From Spiroplasma chinense (lineage in GTDB: Bacteria > Bacillota_I > Bacilli_A > Mycoplasmatales > Mycoplasmataceae): a stretch of 64,000 nucleotides of DNA. The position numbers and the translations under genes are program-made. The stretch's first letter is position 1, and each line of letters starts with the position of its first letter. Positions 26,079 through 37,210 of the stretch are shown piece after piece. Location: positions 1 through 64,000 of the forward strand of contig NZ_CP043026.1 in the NCBI RefSeq assembly GCF_008086545.1, in the 5' to 3' direction. The notes under the pieces were generated by a model. The model was not told the DNA's origin, did no database searches, and saw only the letters and a list, made by a program, of their open reading frames with translations.

Positions 26079-26570
26079 ATGATAAGAACATACGAAGTTA
26101 TGTACATTATTGATCAAGACACTACTGATGTAAAAGCAGTTCAAACAAAATTGAACGATGCTCTTACAGCAAATGGTGGAAAAATTCTAGCTTCAGAAGA
26201 CTGAGGTTTAAAAGATTTTGCATATGAAATAAACAAAAAGAAAAAAGGTCACTATTCAGTTGTTATTGTTGATACAGATTCAGCAAACATTCTTGAATTC
26301 CAACGTATTGCTAAAATTGACAAAAACGTTGTTAGAGAATTAGTAATTAACACTGAAAACGAAAAAAAATATATTCAATCAACTAAGTTATCAAAAACTG
26401 ACATGTCTAAATTCAAAGAAGAAAAAAGACCACAACGTGGATTCGAAAGAAAACCATACAGAAGAAATGATGACTCAAAACCAGCTGCTGCTCCAAAAGC
26501 TGCACCAGCTAGTGATGTAAAAGCAGAAGAAAAAACTACAACAAAAAAAGCTGAAAAACCAGCTGAATAA
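26079..26570 (+). CDS. rpsF: 30S ribosomal protein S6
   Basis: 163 aa; the S6 fold occupies about the first 97 residues (MIRTYEVMYIIDQDTTD...). The remainder is a low-complexity tail rich in Ala, Lys, Pro and Glu, longer than in Bacillus. TGA-Trp at 26202-26204. Operon rpsF-ssb-rpsR is the canonical bacterial order. Confidence 0.96.
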
Positions 26571-26584
26571 TTTAGGAGGAAAAA

Positions 26585-27040
26585 ATGAACTCAGTTAATT
26601 TAATCGGAAGAATAACAAAAGACCCAGAATTAAGAACTTCAAGTGGTGGTAAAAGCTATGTTGCTTTCACTCTTGCTGTTAATGAATTTGGTGGGGGAAA
26701 CCAATTCACTCAATTTATTCCATGTTTTGCATGAGAAAAAACTGCAGAAAATTTAGCAAAATTTGTAAAAAAAGGAGCTCAAATTTCTGTTGAGGGAAAT
26801 TTAAATGTTAGACAAGATAACTCAAACGGACAATTTTCAACAGTTGTTACAGTTAGAGCAAACAGAGTTCAATTTTTAGGAGGAACAGGACAAGGACAAA
26901 GTGCTGGAGGTTCAAGCAATTTCGCTCAACCTTCAAGTCCTGCTCAATCAAACCAATCTAGTTCAAGCAACTTTGATTTCGACTTAATTGAAGATAGTAA
27001 ATCTTCAAATGATGACGATTCAATCTTGTGAGAAGACTAA
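26585..27040 (+). CDS. ssb: Single-stranded DNA-binding protein
   Basis: 151 aa. OB-fold N-terminus (MNSVNLIGRITKDPELR...), Gly/Ser/Gln-rich linker and acidic C-terminal tip DDDSILWED. The tip normally ends D-D-D-I-P-F; here an aromatic Trp (TGA) is followed by two acidic residues, a noticeable departure at the partner-binding tail. Between rpsF and rpsR. Confidence 0.95.
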
Positions 27041-27058
27041 TAAGGAGAATCAGAAATT

Positions 27059-27280
27059 ATGAAAAAATTTGTAAGAAGAAAAAAAGTTAATTTCTTTGCT
27101 AAAAATAACATTGACTATATTGATTTCAAAGACGTAGATCTATTAAAAAAATTTATTTCAAATAACGGACAAATCTTACCAAGAAGAGCTACAGGAACTT
27201 CACCTAAGCACCAAAGAATGCTTTCAACAGCAATCAAAAGAGCTAGAATTATGGGATTATTACCATTCGTAAATCAATAA
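27059..27280 (+). CDS. rpsR: 30S ribosomal protein S18
   Basis: 73 aa basic protein with the S18 core ([22 protein letters not shown]). Ribosome site AAGGAG. Last gene of the S6-SSB-S18 operon and followed by a terminator. Confidence 0.96.
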   Translation: MKKFVRRKKVNFFAKNNIDYIDFKDVDLLKKFISNNGQILPRRATGTSPKHQRMLSTAIKRARIMGLLPFVNQ

Positions 27281-27319
27281 TTTTAAAACTATAAACCCAA
27301 TTTTGAATAGGGTTTAAAT

Positions 27320-27348
27320 AATCTACATCATTTGGTGTAGATTTTTTT
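27320..27348 (+). terminator. rpsF-ssb-rpsR terminator
   Basis: Stem AATCTACATC / GGTGTAGATT (one G-U) with an ATTT loop and a T-run. Confidence 0.85.
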
Positions 27349-27428
27349 ATCTAAAACTTTTATTTTTTTCTTACTCTATTATGGGTAGGTTTTTTTAATA
27401 GTTTGTTATAATTAATGGGGTGATATTT

Positions 27429-27872
27429 ATGAAAATGATTCTATTAAAAGACGTAAAAAACTACGGTAAAAAAGATGACATTGTTGAAGTGTCTGATGGA
27501 TATGCAAGAAACTATCTTATTCCTCAGAAACTTGCAATTGTTGCTACTAAGGATGACGTAAGTCATTTAAGAGTACGTCAAAAAAAAGAAGAACAAGCAA
27601 CTAAAGAAGATGTTGCAAAAGTTGAGCAATTTAAAAAGCAAATTGAAGATTTAAATATGTCATTTGCTCTCGTTGTTAAAAACGGAAAACCTTTTGGTTC
27701 TGTTTCTTTAACTCAAATTTGTGACAGACTTAAAAAAGAATATAACATAGATATAGATAAAAGAAAATTTGAAAAACATGATAATTTAAACAAAGTAGGA
27801 CTATATTATTTAAAAATCAAATTAGATCATAAGATAGTTGCTACTTTAAAAATTAATATAGAAGGAAAATAA
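27429..27872 (+). CDS. rplI: 50S ribosomal protein L9
   Basis: 147 aa, normal L9 length: N-terminal domain [30 protein letters not shown], long connecting helix, C-terminal domain. The ATG at 27429 sits 4 nt after GGGGTGAT; the in-frame GTG at 27420 lies inside that site and is not used. TATAAT at 27407-27412 gives a very short leader. dnaB follows after 2 nt, as in many Firmicutes. Confidence 0.94.
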   Translation: MKMILLKDVKNYGKKDDIVEVSDGYARNYLIPQKLAIVATKDDVSHLRVRQKKEEQATKEDVAKVEQFKKQIEDLNMSFALVVKNGKPFGSVSLTQICDRLKKEYNIDIDKRKFEKHDNLNKVGLYYLKIKLDHKIVATLKINIEGK

Positions 27873-27874
27873 TA

Positions 27875-29227
27875 ATGGAAACAGCTATTGATACATCACA
27901 AGAATTGGTACTTTTAGATTCAGAAAAAGCTGTTTTGGCAGTTGCTATGCATTCGCCAAAAGCTGGATTTGACATTCTAACTCAACTTCAACCTGAAGAT
28001 TTTTCGCTTGAATCTCATTCTGTGATTTTTGAAGCAATAAATCAATTAAATCAAAATAGTCAAACCCCAACAATTACAAAGCTTGCAGATTACTTGCAAG
28101 AGAAAAAAATGTTGGACAAAATTGGTGGTATAGGTTACCTTTCAGATGTATCAAGTTACTTTTATACAGATGAAGGTTTTGAAGATTATGTACAAATAGT
28201 TTTCAAAAATTCAATTGGAAGACAATTGGATAGAGTACTTGTTAACATAAGACAATTGCGTGAAAGCAAAGCACCAATTGAAGAAGTATTTTTAGTTGCT
28301 CAACAAAAAATACTTAATATCAAAACAGAAATTAAAATGGATGATGCAGTTGAAGTTAAAAAAACTGTTGTTGAAGTAATTAAAAAAATTGAAGATTTAG
28401 AAAAACATGGAGGAATAGTAAATGGTGTTCCTTCTGGATTTACAGATATAGACCAAATAACAAACGGATGACAAAAAGGTGACTTTATTATTTTAGCTGC
28501 CAGACCCTCAATGGGTAAAACTGCCTTTGCACTTAACCTAGCAGTTAATGCAGCAGAAAGACAAAAAGGGGTAGCTTTCTTTTCACTAGAGATGCCAAAA
28601 GAACAATTAGTACAACGTGTGCTTTCTTCAGTATCTGGAGTTGATTCTGGTGCATTAAGAAATGCTCAAGGTTTATCAACTGAACAATGATCAAGAATAA
28701 CAAATGGTGGAGAGCAAATCAAAAAAATGAATATTGTAATTGATGATTCACCAGGATTAAATGTTTTACAATTACAGTCAAAATTAAGAAAAATGAAAAG
28801 AGACTTTAATATAGAAATTTGTTTTATTGACTACTTACAGTTAATTTCTTCAATAGGAAACAAATTTGATAGTCGTCAAAATGAAGTTGCTGCAATTTCA
28901 AGACAACTTAAAAAAATTGCTCGTGAGCTTAATATTCCAATAGTTTGTCTTTCTCAACTTTCACGTAGTGTTGAAAAAAGAGAAGAAAAAACACCTTTAA
29001 TGTCAGATTTACGTGATTCAGGGGCCATTGAACAAGATGCAGATATCATTATGTTCCTTTATAGAGATGCTTACTATAAAGCAAAAGAATATGACATGGC
29101 AGAAGATAATCCAACAGATGAAACTGATGTAATAATTTCAAAACACCGTAATGGTGCTACTGGTGTAGTAAAAGTAAACTTCCTAAGAAATTATGGAAAA
29201 TTTATTGACCAGTCCAAAAATTCTTAA
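27875..29227 (+). CDS. dnaB: Replicative DNA helicase DnaB
   Basis: Hexameric helicase at the fork (DnaC in Bacillus naming). 450 aa. N-terminal DnaG-interacting domain, linker helix, then RecA-like core with Walker [11 protein letters not shown], Walker [11 protein letters not shown] and the [20 protein letters not shown] segment. TGA-Trp codons at 28469-28471 and 28688-28690. Coupled to rplI. Confidence 0.97.
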
Positions 29228-29228
29228 A

Positions 29229-29262
29229 ATTTTACATAAATAATAATGTAAAATTATTTAGT
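29229..29262 (+). terminator. rplI-dnaB terminator
   Basis: AATTTTACAT / ATGTAAAATT stem followed by T/A-rich sequence. The T-run is short, so termination may be incomplete. Confidence 0.6.
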
Positions 29263-29285
29263 ATATATAGATTGAGGTATAAGAT

Positions 29286-30407
29286 ATGAAAAAGCTTTTA
29301 GCTAGTTTATCAGCATTTGTAATCGGAACAAGTTCTATAACAAGTGTTGTTGCTTGTTCTGTTCCAACCAAACAAATTGAAGTAACTGTTACAGGAAGTG
29401 ACGGTACTAAATATGAAACAAAAGATTTTGATAATGATATTGCTACTGGAAAAGTTGCATTAACTTTAACAAAATTACTTGAAGGGATCACATATAGTGA
29501 TTCTAAATATTCAACAGCTTCAAAAAGAGAACAACAAAGAAAATTTTTAGGAACAAACGGATTGAACTTATCTCTGGATAATGTTTTAAAAGATGAAAAC
29601 CTAAAAGATAATACTAATGGAGGGTTTGCTAAATCTTATGCAGCTGCAAGAAACACAAACTTTACAAATATCAACATTAACGCTGATGTTGATACTTTTA
29701 ATAATGGAGATGCTCCTGTATTTTTAGTTAACAGAAATTATAATGATAAAAACGAATTTGTAAGTGACACAATTATTAATGATGATGCAAGTGCATACAA
29801 AGGATTAAAAACAGGAAGTTTATTATCTGATTGAAAAAAAGCAATTGGTAAATCAGATGAGGACGCAACCGCTGAATGTGGAGATAACGCAACTTGTAAA
29901 GAAGAAGTTCAAAAATTAAAAGCATTAGAATTAAAAGATGTTAAATTACTTGGAAAATATAATTTAAGTAAAGAAGCTGATGGAACATTAGCAGTTGGTG
30001 AAAACAACACACCAATTGCAAGTGGTAAAGTAAATGACAAATTCAGATTATATGCTGATGATTCAGGACAAAAAATCCAGTTCACAAATACTTTGGTCTA
30101 TGCAGAATCTGAAAGTGCAATAAACACTTTAACAATGACATATGATGATCCAGGAAAAGACATGGATAACTATACTATCAAATATGAAGGTATTAATAAA
30201 ATGGCTTTAGTATTTAGTTTTAGAGGATTGGTTTTATCTTCAAAAACTGATGATAGAAAATATGACCAATACATTTTCTGATATGAGCCAGTAGGATACC
30301 AATTTAAAAACGAAATTATACCAAGCACAAATGGGCAAGATGTATTTTCAATGCTTGGAAACGATTTTAAACCTCAAGTAACAATCGACACAGCAAAAGT
30401 AGGGTAA
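29286..30407 (+). CDS. Lipoprotein of unknown function
   Basis: 373 aa. Signal peptide with lipobox: MKKLLASLSAFVIGTSSITSVVAC (Cys24), the pattern typical of spiroplasma lipoproteins. The mature protein is hydrophilic and Asn/Asp/Lys/Thr-rich, with no domain I recognise. A C-E-C-G-D-N-A-T-C-like pair of cysteines (about residues 198-203) could form a loop. TATATAT just upstream may be part of its promoter. Probably surface-exposed. Confidence 0.85.
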
Positions 30408-30468
30408 TTAGGGGGTTTAAAAACTGCCTAAAATATGAGATAATAGTAATAAGAATCGAGGGGCTAGC

Positions 30469-31623
30469 GTGAATTATTATATTCGTATTGATAACGGAAG
30501 TTACCAAATAGTTGACGGTAACACAAACAGAGTGATTGCATCATTTGTAAACGAAATAGACGCTTACAAATTTATGCAATCTCTTTTAGCGTCCGTACAA
30601 CCACAACAACCGATGTATCCAATGCCAAGTATGAATCCATACATGCCAGCTTACTTCCCACAACAACCAATGATGCCAATGATGCCAATGATGCAACCAC
30701 AGCAAATGATGCAACAACCAATGATGTCTCAACCTATGGTAAATCAAAATGGACCTGTCATTCCTCATAATGGAGCACAGATGGGACAAACGGGTGGACT
30801 TATGAATCAAGGAATGTCATCACTAGGCGGTGCATCTCTTGGGGGTCAAACTTCTACAAAAGATTCAATGAAAAAGAATGTGAGTTTTGATGACACAACG
30901 ATGTCATTCGATATGAGTGCATTTGAAGAAGATCGACTAGGAGCAATTATTCAGGTTAATCCTCCAATGATCAACAACACTGACGATGATAGTCTTGGTG
31001 AAGCTGCAGCTTATTCTAAGCGAAGAAAAATGGACAAAAAGGCGGACAAGAAATCAAAAAAAGAAGAGGGCGAAGCTCTAGTTAGTGTTGAAAACAAAAA
31101 TATCGAAAGTGAATTAAAAGATACTAGCAAACTATTACAAAACGAAACGATTGCTCAATCAACAAATGTTGTCAATGATTTCGATCTAGATAATATGAGT
31201 TCTGTAGTAGAGAGTCACAGTCCTGTGGTCAATGATTGAGCAGGAAATACAAACAATACTTCCAATAGTGATTTAGGAAGTTATGGTAACATGTTAAATG
31301 AAAATTTAACCTCTTTAGGTACTACAACGCAAACTCAAAGTACCAAAGAGCAAAGTAAAACACTTGGAGAAAACGATACTATTACTTCAGCATATGAAAA
31401 TAACTTAATGCCTGAAAATAGAGTTACTTCAAAAAAAGATGACGGACTAATTGATTTAGGACCCATTGATGAAGAAGATGATATCTTTTCAACTCCAAGA
31501 ATGGATGCACAACAAGATGATTTTGAAGATTTTACATTAACAAATAAAGATAAAAAAACTCTTAAAAAAATTAAAAAAGCTGAAGCTGCGAATAGAAAAA
31601 AATACAATAAAATGATACGTTAG
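30469..31623 (+). CDS. Met/Pro/Gln-rich protein of unknown function
   Basis: 384 aa, GTG start 5 nt after GAGGGGC. Residues 1-45 are a compact domain (MNYYIRIDNGSYQIVDGN...). Residues about 46-90 are low-complexity Met/Pro/Gln (repeated QQPMMPMM-type units). The remainder is acidic and Ser/Asn/Thr-rich with a Lys-rich stretch (about 180-200), and the tail is KKTLKKIKKAEAANRKKYNK. No signal peptide or membrane segment is seen, so it is probably cytoplasmic. Such P/Q/M tracts occur in terminal-organelle or cytoskeletal proteins of mycoplasmas, but no function is assigned. ung follows 4 nt after the stop. Confidence 0.8.
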
Positions 31624-31627
31624 TGAT

Positions 31628-32296
31628 ATGAAAAGTTTTTTAGACAATTTTAAGCAAGGGTGAAAAACCCTTTTTATTTCGGAAAATATAGATAAAGAAG
31701 TTGAAAGCATCTTAGCAAATATCGACAGTTGAGAAAACATTTTTCCTGAAAGAAAAAATGTTTTCAGAATTTTTGAAGAAATTGAACCAGAGCAAGTAAA
31801 GGTTGTGATTATTGGACAAGATCCATATCACACCCCCAACATGGCTGATGGTTTAGCATTTAGTGTAAGTAGCAATAACAAAACTCCTGCAAGTTTAAGA
31901 AATATTTTTAAAGAACTTGAGAGAGATTTGGGTATCAAACATTATGAAAATACCAATCTAATGGGTTGATTAAAACAAGGAGTTTTGCTAATTAACAGTT
32001 CTTTAACTGTTGAAAAGGCAAAACCGGGTTCTCACAGCAAATTAGGGTGAGAACGGGTCGTTGAAAAAGCGTTAAATAATTTAAATTTAGTAAATAAAAA
32101 TATAATTTATTGTTTATGGGGAAATCACGCAAAAAACTTATATAATAAACTTAATGTTAAAGGTAAGGATGTGATTTTTTCTTCACACCCTTCTCCTTTC
32201 AGCTACAAAAAAGGTTTTGAAAACAGTAAACCGTTTTCAAAAATAAATGAAAAATTAGTTGAAAACAATTCAAAACCAATTAATTGAGATTTATAA
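31628..32296 (+). CDS. ung: Uracil-DNA glycosylase
   Basis: Removes uracil from DNA. 222 aa. Active-site [17 protein letters not shown] (catalytic Asp) and HPSPFS (catalytic His) motifs. Contains many TGA-Trp codons, which hide it from standard-code gene prediction. The start ATG at 31628 follows the previous stop closely. Confidence 0.95.
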
Positions 32297-32311
32297 AAAG
32301 GGGAATAAGGA

Positions 32312-33226
32312 ATGCAAAAGTTTGCAGAAACTCTATTACAAGGTAACAATTTAGCATATTTTATGTCAGCTTTTATAGGTATTTTTATCTTTATCTATAT
32401 TGGTTATAACACCTTGTCTTATAGAATATTAAAAGAAAGATATCACGGTATTCGTTTTACAACAAAAAACATAGCCTATATGACAATGTTTACAGCGGTG
32501 AGTGTAAGTGTAACTGTTGTTATTTTATTAACAGCACCAATTACAGTTTTTCCACCAATTAGAATAGCCTTTGAAGGGGTTATGGTAAAAATTACAGGAT
32601 TTATTTTTGGTCCAATTGTAGGAGTAATAGTAGGTTTAATTACAGAACTTTTAGTTATGATTTTTGTACCTTCATTTATTCACCCTGCATTTATGATCAC
32701 TATAGTTTTCTATGGTTTTGTTGCAGGAATAGGGTCAAGTTTTTTAAGAATTGGAAAAGGAAATAACTGAATCATTATGACAGTTATTAATACTTTTTTA
32801 ATTGGTTTTGCTTTTGTTATGACATACATTATTGACTTGGCATCTTTTGAAACAATATCTGTGTTTGGTTTCGAAATGAGCAAACAAGTCTTTAAGTGAG
32901 TTTTCATTGGTTCAATTATTGCTTGTGTCTTTGTTGTTTGAACATTGGCATTAGTGACTCTTGCAACTGGAAGAAAAAAGGCTTTAAGCACATTACTACC
33001 AATTGTTCTGTTTGCAACAGCATCAGAATATTTAGTTACCTCAATAATTTCTGCATGAGGAGATTATGAGTTTTTAGGATTATCTGGTAACGAAGTTAAT
33101 ACAAATGGTTATATTATTATGTTAATGTCAAGACTAGTACAAGCACCGTTAAAAATCTTGTTTAACACTGCAGTTCTTTACTATACATATAAAGCAGTAT
33201 CACCATTGGTAAAAAGAGATAGATAG
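32312..33226 (+). CDS. ECF transporter S component, folate-type
   Basis: 304 aa integral membrane protein with about six to eight hydrophobic segments. The core VMVKITGFIFGPIVGVIVGLI resembles the helix 3-4 region of FolT-like substrate-binding S components, which plug into a shared EcfAAT energising module. Longer than a typical S component (180-200 aa) because of an extra N-terminal segment and an inserted loop. Upstream of cysS. In other mollicutes an ECF S-component gene of this kind also precedes cysS, but the vitamin is not provable from sequence. Confidence 0.72.
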
Positions 33227-33241
33227 AGACGGTTTAAAAAT

Positions 33242-34573
33242 ATGAAGTTATATGATTCTTTAACAACTGAATTAAAAGAAGTTGATGTTCCAAAAGTATG
33301 TATTTATACTTGTGGACCAACTGTTTATAACTATATTCATATTGGTAATGCTAGACCCTTACTATTAACTGATGTTATAGTAAGGTATTTAGAATTTAGA
33401 AATATCAAATATAAATACCTCTTAAATATCACAGATATTGATGACAAGATCATTGATAAAGCTGTAGAACAAAACATACCAGAAGAAATACTTACCCAAA
33501 AATTTACACAAGCATTTTTAGATGATTTAAATAATTTAAATATTCAAAGACCAACCCAAACCATTCCAATATCTGAAAAAATAAATGAAATCATAGATTT
33601 CATTGACGAATTAATAGGAAAAGGATTTGCCTATGAAGTTGATGGTAATGTATATTTTGATGTACAAGCAACTAAGGGTAAATATGGAAACCTGTCAAAA
33701 CAAAAACTAGAAGAGTTAGAAATTGGAAGTAGAGTAGAAGAAGACGGTAACAAGAAAAGTCCTTTTGATTTTGTTTTATGAAAGAAAACAGAAAAAGGGA
33801 AAAAATGACTATCAAAATGAAGTCTGGGAAGACCTGGATGACATACTGAATGTGCTGTTATGATAGATTCTTACTTTAAAGATAGTATTGATATTCACTT
33901 AGGGGGAATAGATTTAAAATTCCCACATCATGAAAACGAAAGAATTCAATATGTTGCAAAAAACAACAAGGAAATCTCAAATGTTTGAATGCATAATGGT
34001 CACTTAGCAGTAGATAATATAAAAATGTCTAAATCTTTAAACAATACAATATTGGTTAAAGATTTTATAAATGATTATGGTTCTAACGAACTAAGATTTA
34101 TATTTTTAAACTCTGGATATAGACAACCTTTAAATATCTCTGGAGAATTAATTTCTCAAGCAATCGATTGAAAAAATAAAGTACAAAACATTTTAACCTT
34201 AATTAATTGATCATTGGCGGTGGGTGAAATTACAAACAGCAACCAAACCCCAATTGATGAAGATTTTAACTCGTATAAATATATGTCAAAATTCTGTTGT
34301 TATATGGAAGATGATATAAATACACCAATGGCAATAACTTTAATTGACGAAATGGTTAAAAATCTAAACAAACAAGTTAGAGAAAAAGTGATAGACCAAA
34401 CTTATAATAAGTTAATTTGTATTTTACAAACACTTGGTTTTGTATTTGAAACAAAAAAAATTGAAGGTCAAAATTTAGATGATCTTAAAGCTTGAAGAAA
34501 AGCTGTTGTTGCAAAAGATTTTGCAATAGCAGATGAACTTAGAGATAAATTGAAAGTAGAAAAAATTATATAA
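33242..34573 (+). CDS. cysS: Cysteinyl-tRNA synthetase
   Basis: 443 aa class I enzyme. Zinc-site Cys in [20 protein letters not shown] with HIGN signature (about 29-32), second zinc region HTECAVM, and KMSKS (about 254-258). TGA-Trp codons are dense near 33779-33850. Heads the Bacillus-like order cysS-rlmB-sigH-rpmG-secE-nusG. Confidence 0.96.
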
Positions 34574-34575
34574 TT

Positions 34576-35295
34576 ATGAAAAATTTTATTTATGGTAAAA
34601 AACCTGTTCAAAATACAATTGTAAATTTTACAAACCTAATAAAACATATTTATGTTTTAAAAGGATTTTCTTTTGACCGGGATGTATATAAAGTAATAAA
34701 AGAAAAAAATATATCTTGAAGTTCTTTGGATAAAGAAAAGTTTAACAACTTAATCCACGAAAAAGTAAATCACCAAGGTATCATAGCTGATATGAAAGAA
34801 TACAATTATAGAAGTATGAAAGATATAATTGGAAATGAACAAGAACAAACTATTTTGGTTTTAGATAGAATTCAAGACCCAAATAACTTTGGTTCAATTA
34901 TCAGAAGTGCTGTACTTTTTGGTGTTAAAGGAATCGTAATTTTGGATCATAATCAAGTAGATGTAACTCCAGCTGTTATAAAATCTTCAGCAGGAACAAT
35001 TTACAACATACCAATTGTAAAAGTATCAAACCTAAGTAATGCAATTAACATGTTAAAAGAAAAAGGGTATTGAATATATTGTTCATACCTATCTGATACA
35101 TCAACTGACATTAGAAATATTAAATTTGATAAAAAATCCGTAATAATTATGGGAAGTGAAGGAGATGGTGTAATGAAAAAAATTGCAAATCAGTCTGACT
35201 TCTGCTTTAGTATTCCAACAAACAAAGCTATAGATTCTTTAAATGTATCTGTAGCTGCAGGTATCATATTATTTACTAAAAACTTAAGTGCTTAA
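34576..35295 (+). CDS. rlmB: 23S rRNA (guanosine-2'-O-)-methyltransferase, SpoU/TrmH family
   Basis: 239 aa SPOUT methyltransferase. Motif 1 DPNNFGSIIRSA, motif 2 IMGSEGDGV and motif 3 IPTNKAIDSLNVSVAAGI form the trefoil-knot SAM site. Start MKNFIYGKKPV, 2 nt after the cysS stop. Overlaps the next gene by 8 nt. The Bacillus mrnC (upstream) and yacP (downstream) genes are missing here. Confidence 0.92.
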
Positions 35296-35893
35296 TATTA
35301 ATCAAACCATCAAGGTTCTTGTAAATACACAATTTCCAAATCTTGATTCTGAAGCTTTAGATTATTTGACGTATAGTATACGTGCAAATATGCTAAAGTT
35401 TGCAACTTACAATAAACAAACAATTTGTGAACCAGATGAACTTTTAACTACGGCTTATTTAGCATTAGTTGAAGTTAAAGAAAAGTTCACCGAACAAAGA
35501 GGTATTAAGTTTGAAAACTATGCCATGTTTATTGTTAGAAAAAGAATGTTAGATTACGTTAGAAAATTGGCTAGACAATATAAACTAGAATTTGTTTCAC
35601 AAATAAGTTACTTTGGTGAAGAATTAAATTCTTACTCTATGGGTCTAGAGTCAAAAGCATATAATGATTACATAACAATGCAAAGAACAATTTTAATTGA
35701 TAATTCTTTTAAGGAACACATAGCAAATGCTAAAAGTGAACTTGAAAGAAAAGCATTAATTTACTTCCAAGAAGGAAGAAGTAAGAAAGAAATATGCGAT
35801 AAATTAGATATTACAAGAAGAGAACTTGAAAAAATACTATTAAAGTTAAAAAATTTCCTAAGTAGTTTATTTAATGGGCCAAGTAATATATAA
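35288..35893 (+). CDS. RNA polymerase sigma factor, SigH-like
   Basis: 201 aa. Sigma-70 region 2 features: LLTTAYLALVEVKEKFTEQRGIKF followed by ENYAMFIVRKRMLDYVRKLARQ, which resembles the region 2.3-2.4 melting/-10 helix. The C-terminal SKKEICDKLDITRRELEKILLKLK is a region 4-like helix-turn-helix. Position between rlmB and rpmG-secE-nusG is the sigH position in Bacillus. GTG start overlapping rlmB by 8 nt. Most mollicutes are described with only the primary sigma factor, so this is an alternative sigma candidate. Confidence 0.78.
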   Translation: MLNINQTIKVLVNTQFPNLDSEALDYLTYSIRANMLKFATYNKQTICEPDELLTTAYLALVEVKEKFTEQRGIKFENYAMFIVRKRMLDYVRKLARQYKLEFVSQISYFGEELNSYSMGLESKAYNDYITMQRTILIDNSFKEHIANAKSELERKALIYFQEGRSKKEICDKLDITRRELEKILLKLKNFLSSLFNGPSNI

Positions 35894-35922
35894 TTATTTG
35901 GTAAGAAAAGAGTTGTAAAACA

Positions 35923-36081
35923 ATGTCACAAAGTAAAAAGAAAATAATCCTAGTATGTGAGGATTGCTTATCTAGGAATTACAGTATAACAAAAAGTACT
36001 CTTTCTCAAAGAGAAAGATTAGTTATTAAAAAATTCTGTAGTAATTGCAATGCGCACACTACTCATAAGGAGACAAGATAA
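35923..36081 (+). CDS. rpmG: 50S ribosomal protein L33
   Basis: 52 aa basic zinc-ribbon L33: Cys-Glu-Asp-Cys in [12 protein letters not shown] and Cys-Ser-Asn-Cys in [13 protein letters not shown] give a complete C-x2-C pair. Too short for common thresholds. Located directly before secE, as in Bacillus. Confidence 0.93.
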   Translation: MSQSKKKIILVCEDCLSRNYSITKSTLSQRERLVIKKFCSNCNAHTTHKETR

Positions 36082-36084
36082 AAA

Positions 36085-36504
36085 ATGAGCGAAAAGAATA
36101 AAAATGAATTAGCTGAACAAAAAGCCAAAGCTAAACTAGATAAGTTAAAGCAAAAAGAAGAAGCTAAAAGAATAAAGAAAGAACAAAAATCTGCACAAAA
36201 AGAACAAATGCAGGAATTGTATAAACAACTCGATGGTGATAAAAATTTAACTAAAGAAGAAAAAATTAAAAAAGCTAAAGATGTAAAGATTAAAAAACAC
36301 AAAGAAAAAATAAACTATAAACTTGCCTTAAAAGAAGCACCAATTAAAATGCTTAAAGAAATTAACAAAATTAAATGAAGTGATCGTAAAAATTTAGGTC
36401 AAAAATTCAGTTGAGTTATTGTATTTCTTATAGTATTTGGTATATTCTTTTATGCAGTCGATACTGCATTGCAGTATCTATTTACATTGGCAAAAATCAT
36501 ATAG
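36085..36504 (+). CDS. secE: Preprotein translocase subunit SecE
   Basis: 139 aa, much longer than Bacillus SecE (about 60). Residues 1 to about 90 are a charged Lys/Glu/Gln coiled-coil-like extension. The SecE core follows: a conserved W-x-x-R-x-x-L-G-x-x-F-x-W-V amphipathic helix and one membrane segment (IVFLIVFGIFFYAVDTAL). Trp codons are TGA. nusG starts 9 nt after the stop, after AGGAGG. Confidence 0.88.
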
Positions 36505-36513
36505 GAGGTTATT

Positions 36514-37143
36514 ATGGAAGACAATTTAAATTATTTAGAAGAAGAACTTGGTTCTTATAAAGGTCAGTGATTTGTAATCAACTGTAACAGTGGTCATGAA
36601 GAAAGAGTTAGAGCAGATTTACTTCAAAAAGTAGAATCTTCAAACCTTGAAGATAGAATCTTTGACATTAGAATTTCAAAAGGACCTGTTGTTGGAAAAA
36701 ACAACAAAGTTACAGATAAAAACAAATACCCAGGATATATTTTTATAAACTTGTTAATGACAGATGAAACATGATTTATCGTTAGAAATACTCCAGGAGT
36801 AACTGGATTTATTGGATCATCTGGAAAAGGTGCAAAACCTTTCCCATTAACAAGTGAAGAAGTAGCTAAAATGCTTGCATCAAACGAATCAAGTCAAGAT
36901 AAAAAATCTGCTTCAAAAAATTCTGGTCAAGCACAACCTAAAAAAGAAAAAGTACTTCACACAGCTGACTTCAAAGTCAAAGAAGTTGTACTTGTTAAAG
37001 ATGGACCATTTGCAGGAACTGAAGGACAAGTAACAGAAATGGATTTTGAAAAAGGAGTGGCTGTTGTAAATATTGAAGTGTTCGGAAGAATGACCCCAAC
37101 AGAATTTCAATTCAAAAGTCTTGAATTAGCTTATAAACTTTAA
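36514..37143 (+). CDS. nusG: Transcription antitermination factor NusG
   Basis: 209 aa. NGN domain (FVINCNSGHEERVRADLLQKV ... NTPGVTGFIGSS) and C-terminal KOW domain (VLVKDGPFAGTEGQVTEMD). A Ser/Lys/Ala-rich linker of about 25 residues separates them. Trp codons TGA (36568-36570, 36772-36774). Confidence 0.95.
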
Positions 37144-37152
37144 TTATCAATA

Positions 37153-37177
37153 ACATATCTTAGGATATGTTTTTTTA
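37153..37177 (+). terminator. nusG terminator
   Basis: AACATAT / ATATGTT stem with T7, ending the cysS-nusG operon. Confidence 0.75.
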
Positions 37178-37210
37178 TTGTATTATATTAATTAGTAGGA
37201 GGTATCAATT

